Part shown: positions 22,805 through 32,132 of the stretch, in pieces | Numbering within the stretch: position 1 is the stretch's first letter | Layout: every line of letters begins with the position of its first letter | DNA from: Dehalococcoidia bacterium | GTDB taxonomy: Bacteria; Chloroflexota; Dehalococcoidia; GIF9; AB-539-J10 | Length of the DNA stretch: 36,986 nt | Assembly (NCBI GenBank): GCA_030602785.1 | Contig: JAUVZB010000022.1 | Coordinates: forward strand, 1-36,986 | Direction of reading: 5' to 3' | The notes under the pieces: model-generated | Seen by the model: the letters and a program-made list of their open reading frames with translations, nothing else | What the model was told of the DNA's origin: nothing | Database searches by the model: none | Made by a program: the position numbers and the translations under genes

Positions 22805-23133
22805 ACACGAGGTTGGCGCGTGTGCAGCACGCGGGTGGTGGGCGCGGTTTGTCATGTGCCGGGGGCGTCATCACTCTATCGGCGTTGTCTCTCGAGCTTT
22901 CGATTGCCAGTCAGTCCGGGCAGTAGTTCGCGGCCCTCTGTGGGCATGGGGGACGACTTCAGCTACAGCAAACCAGAAAGTGCTCATGCCCACGGTTTGG
23001 TCGGCACTGCGGGGACGGCCCGGAGAGGGCTATCCAGATGCATGTCTGCGAAGTCCGGTGGGCGACTCATGCAGTGGTTGTGATATCCGGCTGCAACCAG
23101 GGGGAAAGTGACTCCGCTTCACCTCGCGCGTGT
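22805..23133. other. Convergent intergenic gap with a long-range inverted repeat
   Basis: This 329-base gap separates the ends of the GT4 gene (plus) and the membrane protein gene (minus). GTGGGCATG (about 22939-22947) and CATGCCCAC (about 22985-22993) can pair across a loop of about 37 bases. A bidirectional termination role is possible but there is no T-tract. No gene or element ends seen. Confidence 0.45.
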
Positions 23134-25023
23134 TCAAGTTGCTCGCAGGAAGGCCTCCGTGGTCGCGTTCGCGTACACACGGTGCTCCTGTGAGCCGTTG
23201 GGGAGGTAGGAGGCGCCGTCCTCGGAGGACTCCAACAGAAAAAGGTGGTCATACACGCGGACGCGCACCACGTAGACCGGGGGAGCCCCGGGCGTTGCGT
23301 CTATGTCGTCGGGGTTGGTTCCGAGGAACTCGAGAGGCATCTGCGGGTAGGTCGTACGGGGGTACTCTTGTGCGAAGGGTCTGTCAGTGATGAGGAGAAG
23401 GTCGTCGGGTTGTGCGAAATGGTCAACCGCCGCCATCTCGCTGTGGGCGTACGGATAGTAGCCCGGGACATCGTAGAAGGGAGCGCGCAGGTTCACGTGG
23501 GCGTTGTTGACGGAGAAGAAACACACGCCGAACATAAGGACAGCACACATCGATGCGCGTCCCGTAGTGGTCGATGCCAGCCTCACCAGGGTGAGGAGCC
23601 CGCATGCCATCGGCCCGACGGCAAGCAAGAACGCGAATGCGGGCCAGCGCCCCGGCAGCAGGTTCCCAATGTTCAGGATAGGAAACACGACGACGGTGGC
23701 TGCAATAGCGGCAGCACCGCCCAGCACAGCCATGCGCGCGCTGTTGCGCTCACGCTGGGATAGCCAGCCCAGGGCCCCGACCACGGCAAAGCCGATGAGC
23801 AGAAGGAAGAACATCCTGTTGAGCGGGGCATCCGAGGCGGCATAGGGAACGCCGGCAATAGCCACATCAGTTCGCAGGGCATGCTGGAACCAGCCGAAGA
23901 CGTCTCGGAAGAAAAATCTCTGGTCCATGAACCAGGCATACATCCAATATGACAACATCCCCACCCAGAACAGGACGACGAACGCCATGCGAGACGCTGG
24001 CTCGTAAAAACGTTCCCCTGTTGTAGCGCGCCACAGGAGTGCGCCCGCCAACATGCCTGCGAGGGCCACAGCAGTGGCAAACGACGATATGGTGTGGGTG
24101 GTGATGAGCACTCCACACATCAACAGCAACAGCACGTTGGTGCGGTAGCTCCCTCCGTGTCTCAATACCAGCATCAGGATTAGGGCGAACAGCGCCGTCC
24201 CCAGCGCGTTCGGAATCATGAACGCTCCCCACGTGACGAGGAATGTAGCGAAGCTTGCAAGCAGCGCGGCAACGAGCCCCACCCTTTCGCCTGCCAGACG
24301 GCGCACCACGATGAAGACAGAGAGGATGCTGAAGACCTGGTAGAGGGTGGCCGACAGGAACATGGAATCCTTGGCAGGCAGCGCTGAGAGTATCCTGGTG
24401 GAAACCGCGAACAGATGGAACACCGGATAGACATAGTAGGAGGTCTCGCCGATTGGCGTGAACCGTGTCACGTGAGCGCTCGTAGCCCACGACTCGATGA
24501 CCACGGCATGGCTCCACGTGTCGGTCCCGTAGAAGCCCGGGAATTCGTACGCGAGGCCTGCTCTGAGGGTCACTGCAAGCAGCAGTGCCTTGACAAGCAC
24601 CAGGGACACGGAGGACCTGCCACGGGAGCAGAACAGCTCCCCGGCCGCTGCGGCAGCAGCCACCGACATGAGCACGAAGTAGGCCTGTGGACGGAGCCAG
24701 CAGACATGTGACAGGAGAAGGCTCGCGGCGAATGCAAGCACGAAAACGACATTGAGGACCAGTCGCAGCCTCGCGGCGGTCTCCACTCCCATCTGGCGCG
24801 GTACCCGTGGCGCACCACGAGAACGGAGCACAAGGTACAGCGCGCTCCCCGCCAGCACGCTGAGCATAATCTCAGTGGTCGCCCGGGCGCCTGCGTACGC
24901 CGTCACTGCCGCAGCCAGACTGCCGAAGATGATGGCCGCAAGGGCTGCGTAGACGTCAAGCCGTGCAAGCGCTTTTCTGGCGAGCGCAGAGGTGGCAGAC
25001 GGAGGACCGTTCATTGAAGCCAT
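23134..25023 (-). CDS. Large multi-spanning membrane protein, GT-C glycosyltransferase-like
   Basis: A 629-aa protein with about 12 hydrophobic helices through residue 530 and a soluble tail. The first long periplasmic loop contains LAYEFPGFYGTDTWSHAVVI, where an acidic residue in a GTDTWSH context resembles the catalytic loop of GT-C enzymes that use polyprenyl-phosphate sugars (compare PMT/ArnT and STT3-like families). GETSYYVYPVFHLFAV follows. This suggests lipid-linked sugar transfer on the outer face of the membrane; a Wzy-like polymerase is the alternative. The start is ATG 25023 (MASMNG), 11 bases after the upstream glycosyltransferase stop; the open frame further upstream overlaps that gene. 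Last gene of the minus-strand series. Confidence 0.72.
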   Translation of the reverse strand: MASMNGPPSATSALARKALARLDVYAALAAIIFGSLAAAVTAYAGARATTEIMLSVLAGSALYLVLRSRGAPRVPRQMGVETAARLRLVLNVVFVLAFAASLLLSHVCWLRPQAYFVLMSVAAAAAAGELFCSRGRSSVSLVLVKALLLAVTLRAGLAYEFPGFYGTDTWSHAVVIESWATSAHVTRFTPIGETSYYVYPVFHLFAVSTRILSALPAKDSMFLSATLYQVFSILSVFIVVRRLAGERVGLVAALLASFATFLVTWGAFMIPNALGTALFALILMLVLRHGGSYRTNVLLLLMCGVLITTHTISSFATAVALAGMLAGALLWRATTGERFYEPASRMAFVVLFWVGMLSYWMYAWFMDQRFFFRDVFGWFQHALRTDVAIAGVPYAASDAPLNRMFFLLLIGFAVVGALGWLSQRERNSARMAVLGGAAAIAATVVVFPILNIGNLLPGRWPAFAFLLAVGPMACGLLTLVRLASTTTGRASMCAVLMFGVCFFSVNNAHVNLRAPFYDVPGYYPYAHSEMAAVDHFAQPDDLLLITDRPFAQEYPRTTYPQMPLEFLGTNPDDIDATPGAPPVYVVRVRVYDHLFLLESSEDGASYLPNGSQEHRVYANATTEAFLRAT

Positions 25024-25033
25024 TCCGGGCACG

Positions 25034-25957
25034 TCACGAGGCGCTGCTTGGTCTTGCCCACCGAGAGGTGCACAGGGCAACCCTGCGGCAGACAGCGGCC
25101 GCCTTGCGCAAGGCCTCCGCCGCAACCCAGAGGAACCACAGGCGGGGATGTAGCACAGGGACGCTCATGAACCGGCTGTACACGTACGGTACGCGGATGG
25201 CGTGGCGGACAGTTCCCGTGCGGAGAACATGCGTAGCGTGGTTGATGCCGAAGCTTCGGCCTCTGCCGCCGAGCAACAGCAGATTGCGCTCCCGTTCGGG
25301 CCCTTTCCAGACGCCACTGCTGCCTCCACGAACATGACCGTAGTCGTGATTCTGATGGATTGCCCTCACGACATGGCTTGCGTCAACGACGCGGGCCCCC
25401 AGGTCCCGGGCATGGAACACGAGCCAATTGTCCCAGGCGGCCCGTCCCAGGGCGAACGGAGGCACGTCGTCATATAGCCCGCTGGGAAAAACGAAGTAGT
25501 CGATACCATATGGACCGTGCAGCCTCCCGTTCTCGCGAACAGCGTTCTCAAGCCGCGCTTCCGACTCTGCGACGCCGAAAGCCAGCGGGAAATCAATATC
25601 AACGTCTGTCCTTCTCCCCAACATCAAGAACCAGTCATCAGCTACACGGCTCACTGCCTCCGTGAAATTCGGAGGCAATATGATATCCGCGTTCACGTAG
25701 CAGAACAGCCTGTGGTTGGTTGCAGCCTGCGCTTCTCGGAAAACAGAGTCCACCAGTGGCGTGCCGTACTCGTTGCGGCTCAACTCCCCGATATGCCTTG
25801 TTCCAAGCTGTGTGGAGGCCTCTGAGATTCCAGGCTCGTCACCTAGCAGAATGATTTCGCACTCCGGCTTGAGCCTTTTCCAGCTCGCAATCGCGTTTCG
25901 CTGTATGGTTGCGATATGCCCGACAAACGGTTTGGGTACCGAGAAGATGGTCAGCAT
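25034..25957 (-). CDS. Glycosyltransferase, GT-A-like
   Basis: A 307-aa protein with a nucleotide-diphospho-sugar transferase appearance. MLTIFSVPKPFVGHIATIQR opens it, with IILLGDEPG and LFCYVNADIILPPNF; NAD in VNADIIL is the likely metal/nucleotide-binding DxD-like motif. GPYGIDYFVFPSGLYDDVPP and AWDNWLVFHARDLGARVVD follow, as in uncharacterised polysaccharide-locus transferases. It would act in the cytoplasm on nucleotide sugars. The ATG overlaps the end of the UDP-glucose dehydrogenase gene by seven bases, implying translational coupling. Confidence 0.75.
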   Translation of the reverse strand: MLTIFSVPKPFVGHIATIQRNAIASWKRLKPECEIILLGDEPGISEASTQLGTRHIGELSRNEYGTPLVDSVFREAQAATNHRLFCYVNADIILPPNFTEAVSRVADDWFLMLGRRTDVDIDFPLAFGVAESEARLENAVRENGRLHGPYGIDYFVFPSGLYDDVPPFALGRAAWDNWLVFHARDLGARVVDASHVVRAIHQNHDYGHVRGGSSGVWKGPERERNLLLLGGRGRSFGINHATHVLRTGTVRHAIRVPYVYSRFMSVPVLHPRLWFLWVAAEALRKAAAVCRRVALCTSRWARPSSAS

Positions 25958-27315
25958 CCTTCAGACTCCACTGCCTGCACCGGGGTGCGGTTGACACCCA
26001 GGGCGATGTACTCCACCGTCTGGCCGAAGTCTGCCGCATTGAATACTCGCCAGCAGTCCAACACGACCGCATTGCGCATTTCGCCACTGAAGTCCTCCGG
26101 ACGCAGACGTTGAAACTCCGGCCACGGCGTCGCTATGACTGCCAGGTCCGCACCACTGAGACATTCCCGCAGCGACCGTGCATAGACGATGCTGTCGTCT
26201 GAGAGCACCGCCCGTGCATTCTCCAGGCCCGCAGGGTCGTAGACCACAAGTGTCGCACCGTCCCGGGCCAGAGCCTGAACGATAGCCACAGCAGCCGACT
26301 CATCGACCACGTCCGTTTCCGGCTTGTAGGTGAGCCCGAGTACCGCGATCCTCTTCCCTGTCAACGCGCCAAGCTTCTGGAGGACCAGCGAAGCCACCCT
26401 GGATACCTGGTGCGCGTTCTCGGCGTCAGTCGCACGCGACAGCCGTGCCTCACTGCCTACGCTGGCAGCGAACGCCGCGAACGCCGCGTTGTCCCTGGGG
26501 AAACACGGGCCGCCGTAGGCCAGCCCGCCGGAGAGATACTTCCTGCCGATCCTCTTGTCCAGCCCGAGCATCCCCGTGACGGCGTCGACGTCGCCACCAG
26601 GGATACGCTCGCATATCTCGGCCAGGGTATTTGCAAAGCTTATCTTCATGGTGACGTAGGCATTGAGAGATATCTTGGCGAGTTCGGCGTTCCGGACGCT
26701 CATTCTGGCCACCGGCGGGTCGTTGTCGCAGACAACCTTGTACAGGTTGGCAAGTCTGGCGCCGCTGGCGGGGTCTCTCTCGCCGATGAGCACGACGTCC
26801 GGGTTTGTGAAGTCGCGTATGACGCTCCCAAGGGCGATGAACTCAGGGTTGTAGCAGTAGCTGAAGTCCTTGCCGCAGGTCCTGCCGGAAGTCTGTTCCA
26901 GGAGGGGTATCAGGGTGCCGTCGCTTGCGCCCGGGAGCACGGTGCTGACGAGCATGACATCATGGTGCCTGCGCGTGTCCCTGAGGGCCTGCCCGATGCG
27001 CTGGCAGGCGTCCTCCGCGTACCGGGTGGAGAAACCCCCGCCGACATCGCTTGGCGTGGGCACCACGATGAACGTGGCCCTTGTTTCTGCGACGGCCTCC
27101 CGGATGTCCAGCGTTGCTCTCAGTCGGTCTCCCACCTGCACAAGAAGCTCGGCAAGTCCTGGCTCATATACGGGGCTGCGCCGCTGGTTGACCGCGTCGA
27201 CCGTTTCACGGTTGACGTCGGCCCCGATGACTCGAAAGCCCTTCCGCGCGAAACAAGCAGCGGTGCAGAGTCCGAGCTTGCCGATTCCAACCACTGAGAT
27301 GCTCTTGTCCTGCAT
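25951..27315 (-). CDS. UDP-glucose/GDP-mannose dehydrogenase family protein, probably UDP-glucose 6-dehydrogenase
   Basis: A 454-aa NAD-dependent enzyme. SVVGIGKLGLCTAACFARKG is the Rossmann motif, PVYEPGLAELL and FIVVPTPSD follow, and the catalytic Cys271 is in GGLAYGGPCFPRDN. The C-terminal domain has VLGLTYKPETDVVDESAAV. It oxidises the C6 of a UDP-hexose to a uronate, most likely UDP-glucose to UDP-glucuronate. The N-terminal motif has GKLGL where the family usually has GYVGL, so a related UDP-sugar remains possible. Start ATG 27315. Downstream glycosyltransferase overlaps; the epimerase gene lies 42 bases upstream. Confidence 0.85.
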   Translation of the reverse strand: MQDKSISVVGIGKLGLCTAACFARKGFRVIGADVNRETVDAVNQRRSPVYEPGLAELLVQVGDRLRATLDIREAVAETRATFIVVPTPSDVGGGFSTRYAEDACQRIGQALRDTRRHHDVMLVSTVLPGASDGTLIPLLEQTSGRTCGKDFSYCYNPEFIALGSVIRDFTNPDVVLIGERDPASGARLANLYKVVCDNDPPVARMSVRNAELAKISLNAYVTMKISFANTLAEICERIPGGDVDAVTGMLGLDKRIGRKYLSGGLAYGGPCFPRDNAAFAAFAASVGSEARLSRATDAENAHQVSRVASLVLQKLGALTGKRIAVLGLTYKPETDVVDESAAVAIVQALARDGATLVVYDPAGLENARAVLSDDSIVYARSLRECLSGADLAVIATPWPEFQRLRPEDFSGEMRNAVVLDCWRVFNAADFGQTVEYIALGVNRTPVQAVESEGC

Positions 27316-27357
27316 GTGAACGACTCCTTTTCTGACGGTTGTGGCGGCGTACCCGCG

Positions 27358-28365
27358 CTAGAGGTCGCAGACCTGGCGGACGTGGTCGAGGCGGGCGACC
27401 GTCCATTCGTAGGTTCGCCTCAGACCTTCTTCGAGAGTCACCTCCGGCTCCCAGCCGAGGACCTGGCGCACACGTGTGAGGTCTGCGTTCCGCCCCCGGA
27501 CGCCCTGGGGCTTGGTGAGGTCGTGCGTGGGCACGATTGTCTTCCCTGAGATGTGGATGACGATGTCTGCGAGTTGATTGATGGTGACCAGCCTGTCTGA
27601 ACCGATGTTGATCGGCCGCCCATGGTCGCTTGCCACAAGCCGGAGCACTCCCTTGATGCAGTCATCGATGTAGAGAAAGCTGCGCGTCTGCTCGCCGTCG
27701 CCCCATATGTCGAATGGCGAGTCCGGATGCTGGATGGCCTTCATGATGAGGTGGCACGGCGCCTTGCCCTTCGCCTTGTCGAAGCCGGTGTACACCGGGC
27801 CGAAGACGTTGTGAAAGCGGGCCACGCGGATGCACATACCGTAGTCTTTCTGATAGGCCTCGCAGAGCTTCTCGGTGAAGAGTTTCTCCCAGCCGTAGAA
27901 CTGGTCCGGCTCTGCAGGATAGGCGTCCTCCTCTTTGAGTGCGGTCACGTGCTCGTCAGTCTGACGGTACTCCGGGTAGACGCAGGCCGATGAGCTATAG
28001 AAGTAGCGCTCCACGTTTGCTGACCTGGCTGCTTCCAGCATGTTGATGTTGATGCCTGCGCTGTCGCGCATGATCTCGGCGCCGATGGAAGTGATGTAGC
28101 CGATGCCGCCCATGTTGGCGGCCAGTTGGAACACAACGTCCTTCCCTCGGGCGGCAGCGTCGCAGATGGCGGGGTCTCGCAGATCTGCGACCAGCACCTC
28201 TGCGTCGTCTCTGATGTCCTCGATGTTGTCGAGCACGCCGCTCGAGAGGTTGTCCACGATTGTCACCGCGGCGCCTCGCTGCAGCAGCTCACGGGCGATG
28301 AAGGACCCGATGAGCCCCGCACCGCCGCATACCAGTACCTGCTTTCCTGACCAGTTCATTCCCAT
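27358..28365 (-). CDS. NAD-dependent epimerase, GDP-mannose 3,5-epimerase-like
   Basis: A 335-aa extended SDR. VLVCGGAGLIGSFIARELL binds NAD. AANMGGIGYI, NMLEAARSANVERYFYSSSA, ACVYPEYRQ, YGWEKLFTEKLCEAYQKDYG, ARFHNVFGP and WGDGEQTRSFLYIDDC parallel plant GDP-mannose 3,5-epimerase. Its catalytic set is conserved in spacing: Cys128, Tyr157, Lys161 and a Lys near 199-201, equivalent to C145, Y174, K178 and K217 of the Arabidopsis enzyme. It may epimerise GDP-mannose to GDP-L-galactose or GDP-L-gulose, or act on another NDP-sugar. Three in-frame ATGs follow AGGAGG; the second (28365) has the best seven-base spacing. Confidence 0.8.
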   Translation of the reverse strand: MGMNWSGKQVLVCGGAGLIGSFIARELLQRGAAVTIVDNLSSGVLDNIEDIRDDAEVLVADLRDPAICDAAARGKDVVFQLAANMGGIGYITSIGAEIMRDSAGININMLEAARSANVERYFYSSSACVYPEYRQTDEHVTALKEEDAYPAEPDQFYGWEKLFTEKLCEAYQKDYGMCIRVARFHNVFGPVYTGFDKAKGKAPCHLIMKAIQHPDSPFDIWGDGEQTRSFLYIDDCIKGVLRLVASDHGRPINIGSDRLVTINQLADIVIHISGKTIVPTHDLTKPQGVRGRNADLTRVRQVLGWEPEVTLEEGLRRTYEWTVARLDHVRQVCDL

Positions 28366-28442
28366 TCCCATGCCTCCTTTGATGTGACTACTCAGTATTC
28401 AGTTGCTCTTGTAGTCAGCCCGTGATTCTACATCCGTTTGTC

Positions 28443-30377
28443 TCATGAGTTCGTGTCCAGCTTGGATGCACGCAGCACTTGAGATAGCTCCAGGTTCATG
28501 TCTTCGCGCCCCTGCCTCTCGATAAACAACCGAATGCTGAACTCGAGCCCGAGCAACGCATCCAGCCTGAGGAAATGGCCCATCTTTCCGGCCACGTGCT
28601 GTTCCAGGAGGCCGGAGACATACTGCTGGTTGCAGTACGCTCGGATTCGGCTGTCGGGCGAAAGCAGCGCCCAGCGTACGATTGCCTGCCAGGAGCGTTC
28701 GTACTGCAACCACTGTCCAAAAGGAGCGAAAGGTCGGCGGTCTGTCAGGCTGACTAGAGCCCCCCCCGACAGTTGCGAGAGATAGCGGTACGCCCGCGCC
28801 TTGCCGGACTGCCACATCAGAGCCGTGTGCGTGACCGCTTGCGGGAGACATGGGCTCACCATAGTGTTGGCATAGGTCCAGCAGGCCATGCGCTCATCAA
28901 GTCGTCGCATCACCGCAATCTGCATCCTGCCGCCCAGCTTGAGTTCGGCCGGCACGGCCAGCGCCGCGTCAACGAACTCGTTGTCATAGGTAGGCGCTGT
29001 CATGCCGACATAGTTGGGCCGGATGAAGCTGCCAGCCATCACGAAATGGCGCCGCTGGAGGTGCTGCATCACGAATCGCTCGGCCTTTTCCCAGGGGGCG
29101 CCTTCGTACTCGCGCAGGATGCACGCAATCCTCGTGCGCGGCAGGCGTGCCTCATCACTGCCGTACGACCCCAGCAGCAGATGTGCCATGGCTTCGTCAC
29201 CAAAAACTCTGCGCCTGTCCAGTAGGGGCACCACATCCGCGTCGCCACGACCACGCAGCAGCGCCTCCGAGAGATAGGAGCCCTTCAGAATGACTTCCAA
29301 CGTGAGCCCTTCACAGAGCGACCGGAGACCGGGCGGCAGTTCTTCGTGCACCGCGACCGCAGCCCCACCGTGTGGGACGTAGGCACCATCGGTCAGGTAT
29401 ACACTGTCCACCATGTGTCGTGCGACCTTGTCGGGGGACAGACAGCAGAACACATGTTTTGTCTGAGCCAACCGCGCTATTGCCTCCGCAATACGTGCAT
29501 CGTTGCAGCCATCCACGCCATACGTGATGGTTGTCAACGTCTGCCTGCGTTCGGGCGGAACCGCCGCAAGAACCAGCCGCGAGTCCAGTCCGCCGCTGAG
29601 GAGAAGCCCATGGCACTCTCCTGCAGGCAATTGTGCTTCCACCGCCCTGGTCAGCGTTGCTGCAAGACGTTCCGAATGCTCGTGAGCCGGCACTCGATGG
29701 GAGACACTGTGCCTGAAGTAGGGCCACCAGTGATGCACATGAAGGTGGCTATCACGAAACACCAGCATGGACGCGGGAGGAAGCAACTGCACCCCTTCAA
29801 ACAGGGTTCTGTCTCCGAGGACTGTTCCGATAGTCAGATGGTCCTCCATGCCAATCTCGTCGATTTGCCGGCGCAGCCGCCCGCTTTCCAGCAAGCCTTT
29901 CGCCTCGGTGGCGAATAGCAGTTCGCTCCCGCACTGTGTGTAGTGGAGAGGGCACTGCCCGAAGCGGTCGTTGAGAACCAGCAAGCTGTGCGCTTGCCGG
30001 TCCCAGATGAGGACAGTGAAGAAGCCGTTCAGTCGGAGCCGGGCAGCAAAATCCCGGCCGTATTCCTCGTAGGCGTGGGCGCAGTATTCTGCTGCGGCCT
30101 CGGACCGGAACGAGTGCTTGCCTTCGAGGCGCTGTCCTTCCTGCTTGAGTCCGTGGATTCTTCCGTACACCATGGCCACAACTGTGCCGTCCTCAGTAGA
30201 AGCCATTCGTTGGCCTTCTCCGATGGAGTCCCCGAGACTAACGCAGGCAGCACGGAACGGCGGGGCGTCATATGAGTCGGCAGACTGCCCCGACCTGTGA
30301 GTCACCCCGTGCGCCATGTCGGCAAGAACCCGAGTTGCGTCGTCCTTTGCAGACACGATTCCAACTAGTCCGGGCAT
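28443..30377 (-). CDS. Asparagine synthase-like protein lacking the N-terminal Cys nucleophile
   Basis: A 644-aa two-domain protein. Residues 1-205 resemble the class-II glutamine amidotransferase domain (LNDRFGQCPLHY; LLFATEAKGLL); residues 220-580 form the asparagine-synthetase domain, with the ATP-PPase loop LLLSGGLDSRLVLAAV (SGGLDS at 261-266). True AsnB begins Met-Cys-Gly; here the sequence is MPGLVGIVSA, so Cys2 is Pro and glutamine hydrolysis should be impossible. Such proteins are frequent in polysaccharide loci and may amidate or otherwise activate a sugar carboxylate using ammonia, which is inference. The uronic acids made by the neighbouring dehydrogenases are plausible substrates. 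Start ATG 30377 with AAGGGGGT; one base after the flippase stop. Confidence 0.85.
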   Translation of the reverse strand: MPGLVGIVSAKDDATRVLADMAHGVTHRSGQSADSYDAPPFRAACVSLGDSIGEGQRMASTEDGTVVAMVYGRIHGLKQEGQRLEGKHSFRSEAAAEYCAHAYEEYGRDFAARLRLNGFFTVLIWDRQAHSLLVLNDRFGQCPLHYTQCGSELLFATEAKGLLESGRLRRQIDEIGMEDHLTIGTVLGDRTLFEGVQLLPPASMLVFRDSHLHVHHWWPYFRHSVSHRVPAHEHSERLAATLTRAVEAQLPAGECHGLLLSGGLDSRLVLAAVPPERRQTLTTITYGVDGCNDARIAEAIARLAQTKHVFCCLSPDKVARHMVDSVYLTDGAYVPHGGAAVAVHEELPPGLRSLCEGLTLEVILKGSYLSEALLRGRGDADVVPLLDRRRVFGDEAMAHLLLGSYGSDEARLPRTRIACILREYEGAPWEKAERFVMQHLQRRHFVMAGSFIRPNYVGMTAPTYDNEFVDAALAVPAELKLGGRMQIAVMRRLDERMACWTYANTMVSPCLPQAVTHTALMWQSGKARAYRYLSQLSGGALVSLTDRRPFAPFGQWLQYERSWQAIVRWALLSPDSRIRAYCNQQYVSGLLEQHVAGKMGHFLRLDALLGLEFSIRLFIERQGREDMNLELSQVLRASKLDTNS

Positions 30378-30378
30378 C

Positions 30379-31878
30379 TCAGTACCCCCTTCGTGAGATG
30401 ACAAGTCGGACAATATCCTTGGCGAGGGCCCTGTCGGTGCCTTCAAGCAACACTCCCCATACTACCAACAGGTAGGCTGCAAGCACGCAGGCCCCGGAGG
30501 CAGAACGACCCAGCACTAGGGACAATCCCAGAAACACGCCCACCGCCAGGCATGCTGTCAGACTTGCCCGCAGGTGCCATCTCAGGTCAATGGTTATCGG
30601 ACTGAAGCGGCGCAGCCACCAGAAGAACACGGCCGTGTTCGCCAGCAGCGCAATCGCTGTCCCCACTGCAGCCCCAATCAGCCCCAGCCGTGGGATGAGT
30701 ATTGCGTTCAGGCATCCATTGAGCAAAAGGCCTCCTATGTCTATCTTGAGGTTGATGTCCGGCCGCCCAAGTGCAGGTATCAGTTTCGCCACAGGCGTCA
30801 TCGTTGACCCACGGATGATGCGGATGCTGACCAGGATCAGCAGGGGGCCGAATGCAATCACGTATGCTGGCCCGAACACAAGTCTGATTAGCTCATCCCC
30901 GAAGAAGAATACCCCCAAACCGAGCGGGAGCATGATGCATGTGGTCCATCTGATGACCCTGTGGAGCAGATGAGTGACTGATTCGAAGTCGTTTGCAGCG
31001 AAGGAGTGGGAAGCCGTCGGGAACATGACCATCTGGATTGCGCCCGGGACTATCGAAAAGAAGGACGCGATGGTCACAGCAACGCTGTATGTGCCAACCG
31101 CACTGGCGGACATCAAGCGCCCTATGAAGAGAATGTCCACCTGTGCGAAGACAGCGTACACTGCATTTGCCGCACACATGAGCGCGCCGAAGCTCGCTAG
31201 TTCCTTTGTTTGCACCAAGATGTGTCCTGTCAGAGGTGCCAGGTAGCGGCGCGCGAACCAGACTCCAACGAGGCACGCGCAGACCTCTGCTGCGAGCACA
31301 CCTGCTACGGCGCCGACAACGCCAAAGCCCGCCACAACAACTGGCAGGACCACCGCGGCTCTCAGCAGACGCCTGCTCACGCCTGTCAGGGCGTAGGTCC
31401 GCATGGACCGAAGCCCGTTGAGAACGCCCTGCACAGAAGCGAACACGGATGCGAATGGCAAACTGACAGCTACGAGTATCAGTAGACCCGTCAGTTGCTG
31501 ACAATCGAAGAACTGCGCGATGAGCCCCCGCATGCCGAAAAGCACCGCCGCCCCGACGATACCCAGTCCGGCGGATAGGCTGAGGCCCAGCACGACATAT
31601 TGGGACACTGCCTGAGGGTTGTCGGAGTTCCGAGCGACGTGGTGAATCAGAGCTTGACTGAGGCCCAGGTTGGCACCGATGCCGGCGATTCCCGCCACGG
31701 TCAGGCTGAGCGTGTATAGGCCCAGCCCCGAGGCTCCAAGCAGTCGAGCGAGGATTGCCTGCACCGCGAATGCTATGGCGAGTCCACTCGCTTGGGGCAC
31801 GAGCATCCATCCTACGTCGCTCACGAAGCGGGCTGGTTCCACGGAAGAAGGCCCGCTCTTCTTGCGACTTGAGTACAT
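30379..31878 (-). CDS. Oligosaccharide flippase (Wzx/RfbX-like, MOP superfamily)
   Basis: A 499-aa membrane protein with about 12-14 helices. The N-terminus DVGWMLVPQASGLAIAFAVQ, then ILARLLGASGLGLYTLSL, is typical of the polysaccharide_synt family; further helices continue to the C-terminus. It would flip undecaprenyl-linked repeat units to the periplasmic face. The start is ATG 31878 with AAGAG upstream; an in-frame ATG at 31980 adds 34 polar residues without similarity. The AsnB-like gene follows directly (TGA, one base, ATG), so the two are coupled. Confidence 0.88.
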   Translation of the reverse strand: MYSSRKKSGPSSVEPARFVSDVGWMLVPQASGLAIAFAVQAILARLLGASGLGLYTLSLTVAGIAGIGANLGLSQALIHHVARNSDNPQAVSQYVVLGLSLSAGLGIVGAAVLFGMRGLIAQFFDCQQLTGLLILVAVSLPFASVFASVQGVLNGLRSMRTYALTGVSRRLLRAAVVLPVVVAGFGVVGAVAGVLAAEVCACLVGVWFARRYLAPLTGHILVQTKELASFGALMCAANAVYAVFAQVDILFIGRLMSASAVGTYSVAVTIASFFSIVPGAIQMVMFPTASHSFAANDFESVTHLLHRVIRWTTCIMLPLGLGVFFFGDELIRLVFGPAYVIAFGPLLILVSIRIIRGSTMTPVAKLIPALGRPDINLKIDIGGLLLNGCLNAILIPRLGLIGAAVGTAIALLANTAVFFWWLRRFSPITIDLRWHLRASLTACLAVGVFLGLSLVLGRSASGACVLAAYLLVVWGVLLEGTDRALAKDIVRLVISRRGY

Positions 31879-32132
31879 CTCTTGTTCCGTCACATCCGCA
31901 GCACCACAGTCCGCCAATGAGTGTGGCGCACGGGATGAATGAGTTGTTTTGCTTGCTTTTCCGTCGTCACTCCTGCGCACATGTTTCGCCCGGGCATTGA
32001 TTTCCGTAGGGTGCTGCCGGTCTGGCTGCGCCTGGCGCGAGTGAGACCACCTTCCCCAAGTTCAAGCCCCTTCTGCCGACGGGCCAAGGCGCACGACGGC
32101 TATTCGCGCGAAATGAATGTCCAGTCCAATCA
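31879..32132. other. Gap inside the polysaccharide series, nothing recognised
   Basis: These 254 bases separate the WbpE gene from the flippase gene. No domain, hairpin repeat or element end is visible and I find no strong minus-strand promoter. It may be a remnant of a lost gene or a module junction, because all other genes of the series are closely packed. Confidence 0.35.
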
